Positions 13,132 to 14,662 of a stretch of 14,662 bases of DNA are shown here, in pieces. Source of the stretch: Lachnospiraceae bacterium UBA7481 (lineage in GTDB: Bacteria > Bacillota > Clostridia > Lachnospirales > Lachnospiraceae); the NCBI GenBank assembly GCA_002478505.1, contig DLOP01000073.1, positions 1 to 14,662 on the forward strand. Direction: 5' to 3'. Positions within the stretch are counted from its first letter, which is position 1. Each line of letters opens with the position of its first letter. The translations under genes and the position numbers were made by a program. A model generated the notes under the pieces. That model did no database searches. It was not told where the DNA came from and saw only the letters and a list, made by a program, of their open reading frames with translations.

Positions 13132-14517
13132 TTATGAAGCTTCCTTTGCTTTTTTCTTTGCTTCCTTTGCGGCAAGCGCCTTGTCTGTAGGGCGTACCAT
13201 CGTCAGGCAGATGATCAGGGCGAGGATGTAAAGGGCGATGGTCGCATATAATACGTACTGGTATCCAGTAGGATTGACGGTAATCATTTCAGTGCTTCCG
13301 TCAGCAAGTACATGTTCAATTTCTTCCGGAGCGCCAAATGTTTTAACGATCCAAGCCGCCATCTGGTTACCGGACAGTCCGGCAAATGCCCATGCAGATA
13401 AGGTAATGCCATGAATCGCGCTGATGCTTCCCATACCGTAGTGATCAGATAACAGTGTGGGTACGTTGGAGAAGCCGCCGCCGTATCCCGCGTTAACGAT
13501 AAAGATCAGGCACAGTACAAGGATGATCAACAGCGTGTTGCCTTCACCATTCTTGATGCCGTTGGTCAAAAGAACTATGGCAGTAAAAGCGATGGAAAGG
13601 ATAAAGATCAATTTGTAGATCGTATTTCTGTCTTTCATTGTATCAGCCCATGCGGAAAAGCCGAGACGTCCGCCGGCGTTAAAGACTGCGGAGATCGTGG
13701 AAATGATTCCTACATAGCTGGCAAGACCGATACATTTTACGATCATTTTTTCCTGTGAGATCAAAGCCAAACCGCAGGTGATATTGATATAGAACATCAG
13801 CCAGATACCTATGTAGTTGGCGATGGGTTTTGTCTTAATGACGGACATGATGCTCTGTTTTTCGCTTTTGCTCTGCGGTTCATGCCATCCGTCCGGTTTC
13901 TTGAGCAGAAGGTGACCGATGAACATCATGACAAAATATACAACAGCCAGGATCAGGAACATCTTATAAATGCCGCCGTCACCGAGATTATCCAGCATGG
14001 ACTGCATGATCGGGCTGGCGATTGCTTTTGCTGCGCCGAATCCTGCAACTGCGAGACCTGTTGCAAGACCTTTTCTGTCTTCAAACCATAACATCAATGT
14101 TTTCACGGGAGAAAGGTACCCTGTACCAAGACCGATACCCATGATAAAGCCATAGCAGATATAAATGCCGATCAGCGCCAGAGGCGTTCCCATATGAGCA
14201 TGACCATAATAAATGAAAAAGCCGGTCCCTGCCATACCTACGGCAAAACAGATCGTAGCGATCAGGGAAGATTTATGAATATCTTTTTCTACAACGTTTC
14301 CTAAAAATGCCGCCGACATACCAAGGAAAAAGATGGCAAAACTAAACGCCCACTCCGTTGCGCCTTTTGAGAAGCCGATATAGTCGGCAATCTCCTGGCT
14401 GAATATTGACCAGCAATATACAGTACCAATACTACAGTGTAAAAGTAATGCGGGGATTGCGGCACGAACCCATTTGTTGGTGCGCCATCCGCCGGTTTTC
14501 TTTTCGTTCTCGCTCAT
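13132..14517 (-). CDS. OFA-family major facilitator transporter
   Basis: A 461-residue polytopic protein with about twelve hydrophobic helices split by a central loop (about 206-230). Helix 1 holds AAIPALLLHCSIGTVYCWSIFS. The loop WFEDRKGLATGLAVAGFGAA (144-163) and NAGGRLGFSAWADTMKDRN (280-298) are signatures of the OFA (oxalate/formate antiporter) branch. In the TM11 region (ISAIHGITLSAWAFAGL, about 365-381) the Lys essential in the oxalate carrier OxlT seems replaced by Trp376, so oxalate is doubtful and another small carboxylate is possible. The C-terminus is a Lys/Ala-rich tail (447-461). The ATG at 14517 is chosen because GGAGG (14524-14528) lies 6 nt upstream; the ATG at 14532 would have that site inside the gene. 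It has its own promoter and is convergent with the ion channel gene. Family firm; substrate unknown. Confidence 0.88.
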   Translation of the reverse strand: MSENEKKTGGWRTNKWVRAAIPALLLHCSIGTVYCWSIFSQEIADYIGFSKGATEWAFSFAIFFLGMSAAFLGNVVEKDIHKSSLIATICFAVGMAGTGFFIYYGHAHMGTPLALIGIYICYGFIMGIGLGTGYLSPVKTLMLWFEDRKGLATGLAVAGFGAAKAIASPIMQSMLDNLGDGGIYKMFLILAVVYFVMMFIGHLLLKKPDGWHEPQSKSEKQSIMSVIKTKPIANYIGIWLMFYINITCGLALISQEKMIVKCIGLASYVGIISTISAVFNAGGRLGFSAWADTMKDRNTIYKLIFILSIAFTAIVLLTNGIKNGEGNTLLIILVLCLIFIVNAGYGGGFSNVPTLLSDHYGMGSISAIHGITLSAWAFAGLSGNQMAAWIVKTFGAPEEIEHVLADGSTEMITVNPTGYQYVLYATIALYILALIICLTMVRPTDKALAAKEAKKKAKEAS

Positions 14518-14523
14518 GGTGAA

Positions 14524-14528
14524 CCTCC
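14524..14528 (-). promoter_or_regulatory. Ribosome binding site deciding the transporter start
   Basis: GGAGG on the minus strand, 6 nt before the ATG at 14517. It selects MSENEKK as the N-terminus over the in-frame ATG five codons upstream. Confidence 0.7.
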
Positions 14529-14563
14529 ACATACATTTTATTAATTAGATAAAATCCACGAAT

Positions 14564-14592
14564 ATTATACAACTTTTACCAGTGGCTTTCAA
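14564..14592 (-). promoter_or_regulatory. Near-consensus promoter of the transporter gene
   Basis: On the minus strand TTGAAA (14587-14592), a 17-nt spacer, then a perfect TATAAT (14564-14569). Transcription would start near 14557, leaving a leader of about 40 nt. The promoter strength suggests high basal expression unless it is repressed. Confidence 0.75.
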
Positions 14593-14634
14593 TAGAGGAT
14601 TGCTTGTTTGTGTCAACTAATTGTTTTGGATTTT

Positions 14635-14646
14635 CGTTTGCAAACG
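14635..14646. promoter_or_regulatory. 12-bp palindrome upstream of the transporter promoter
   Basis: CGTTTGCAAACG is a perfect palindrome about 43 bp upstream of the -35 box of the transporter promoter and close to the window edge. The position would suit an activator or a distal operator. A single 12-bp palindrome can occur by chance, and no second copy is visible in the window. Confidence 0.35.
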
Positions 14647-14662
14647 GGACTCTCGGGCTGCT

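Overview
This window looks like a chromosomal segment from a Gram-positive anaerobe of the class Clostridia, most likely Lachnospiraceae. The grounds are moderate base composition, strong GGAGG-type ribosome binding sites, frequent TTG/GTG starts, and the style of the glycosyltransferase, DUF402, CASTOR/POLLUX-like and OFA-transporter proteins. This is an inference from gene content; no marker gene is present. I see no tRNA, rRNA, insertion sequence, CRISPR array or phage gene.

Positions 1-10044 are a cell-surface glycan locus with two arms that meet head to head. The rightward arm enters from the left edge: a possible C-terminal scrap of one gene, then a hexapeptide-repeat O-acetyltransferase (54-647). 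The leftward arm is a predicted operon running from about 10044 down to 619. In order of transcription it holds three GT4-like transferases (8848-10044, 7707-8777, 6583-7686), a fourth GT4 (5345-6490), a DUF5672 protein (4552-5355), a GT2 (3529-4521), a previously uncalled 53-residue two-helix membrane protein (3343-3504), a divergent GT-B transferase (2170-3315), and a polytopic membrane transferase of the GT39/PMT-like kind (619-2133). The operon end overlaps the acetyltransferase end by 29 bp with no terminator between them. No flippase, polymerase, chain-length regulator, priming transferase or sugar-nucleotide synthesis gene lies in the window, so the cluster assembles or decorates a glycan whose export machinery must be elsewhere, perhaps just left of the window.

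Positions 10106-13090 hold two divergent genes. A DUF402 protein (10182-10685, minus) and a CASTOR/POLLUX-like ion channel with a tandem RCK-type cytoplasmic part (10963-12975, plus) flank a 277-bp spacer. The spacer carries a perfect 14-bp inverted repeat and a good promoter for the channel gene.

Positions 13028-14662 hold a hairpin terminator shared with the convergent OFA-family major facilitator transporter gene (13132-14517, minus). That gene has a near-consensus promoter, and a 12-bp palindrome sits upstream of it.

Most genes fall into known families. The least ordinary items are the small membrane protein inside the glycosyltransferase operon, 8-nt A/T tracts in three of the transferase genes, the transferase-only composition of the operon, and the inverted repeat in the divergent spacer.
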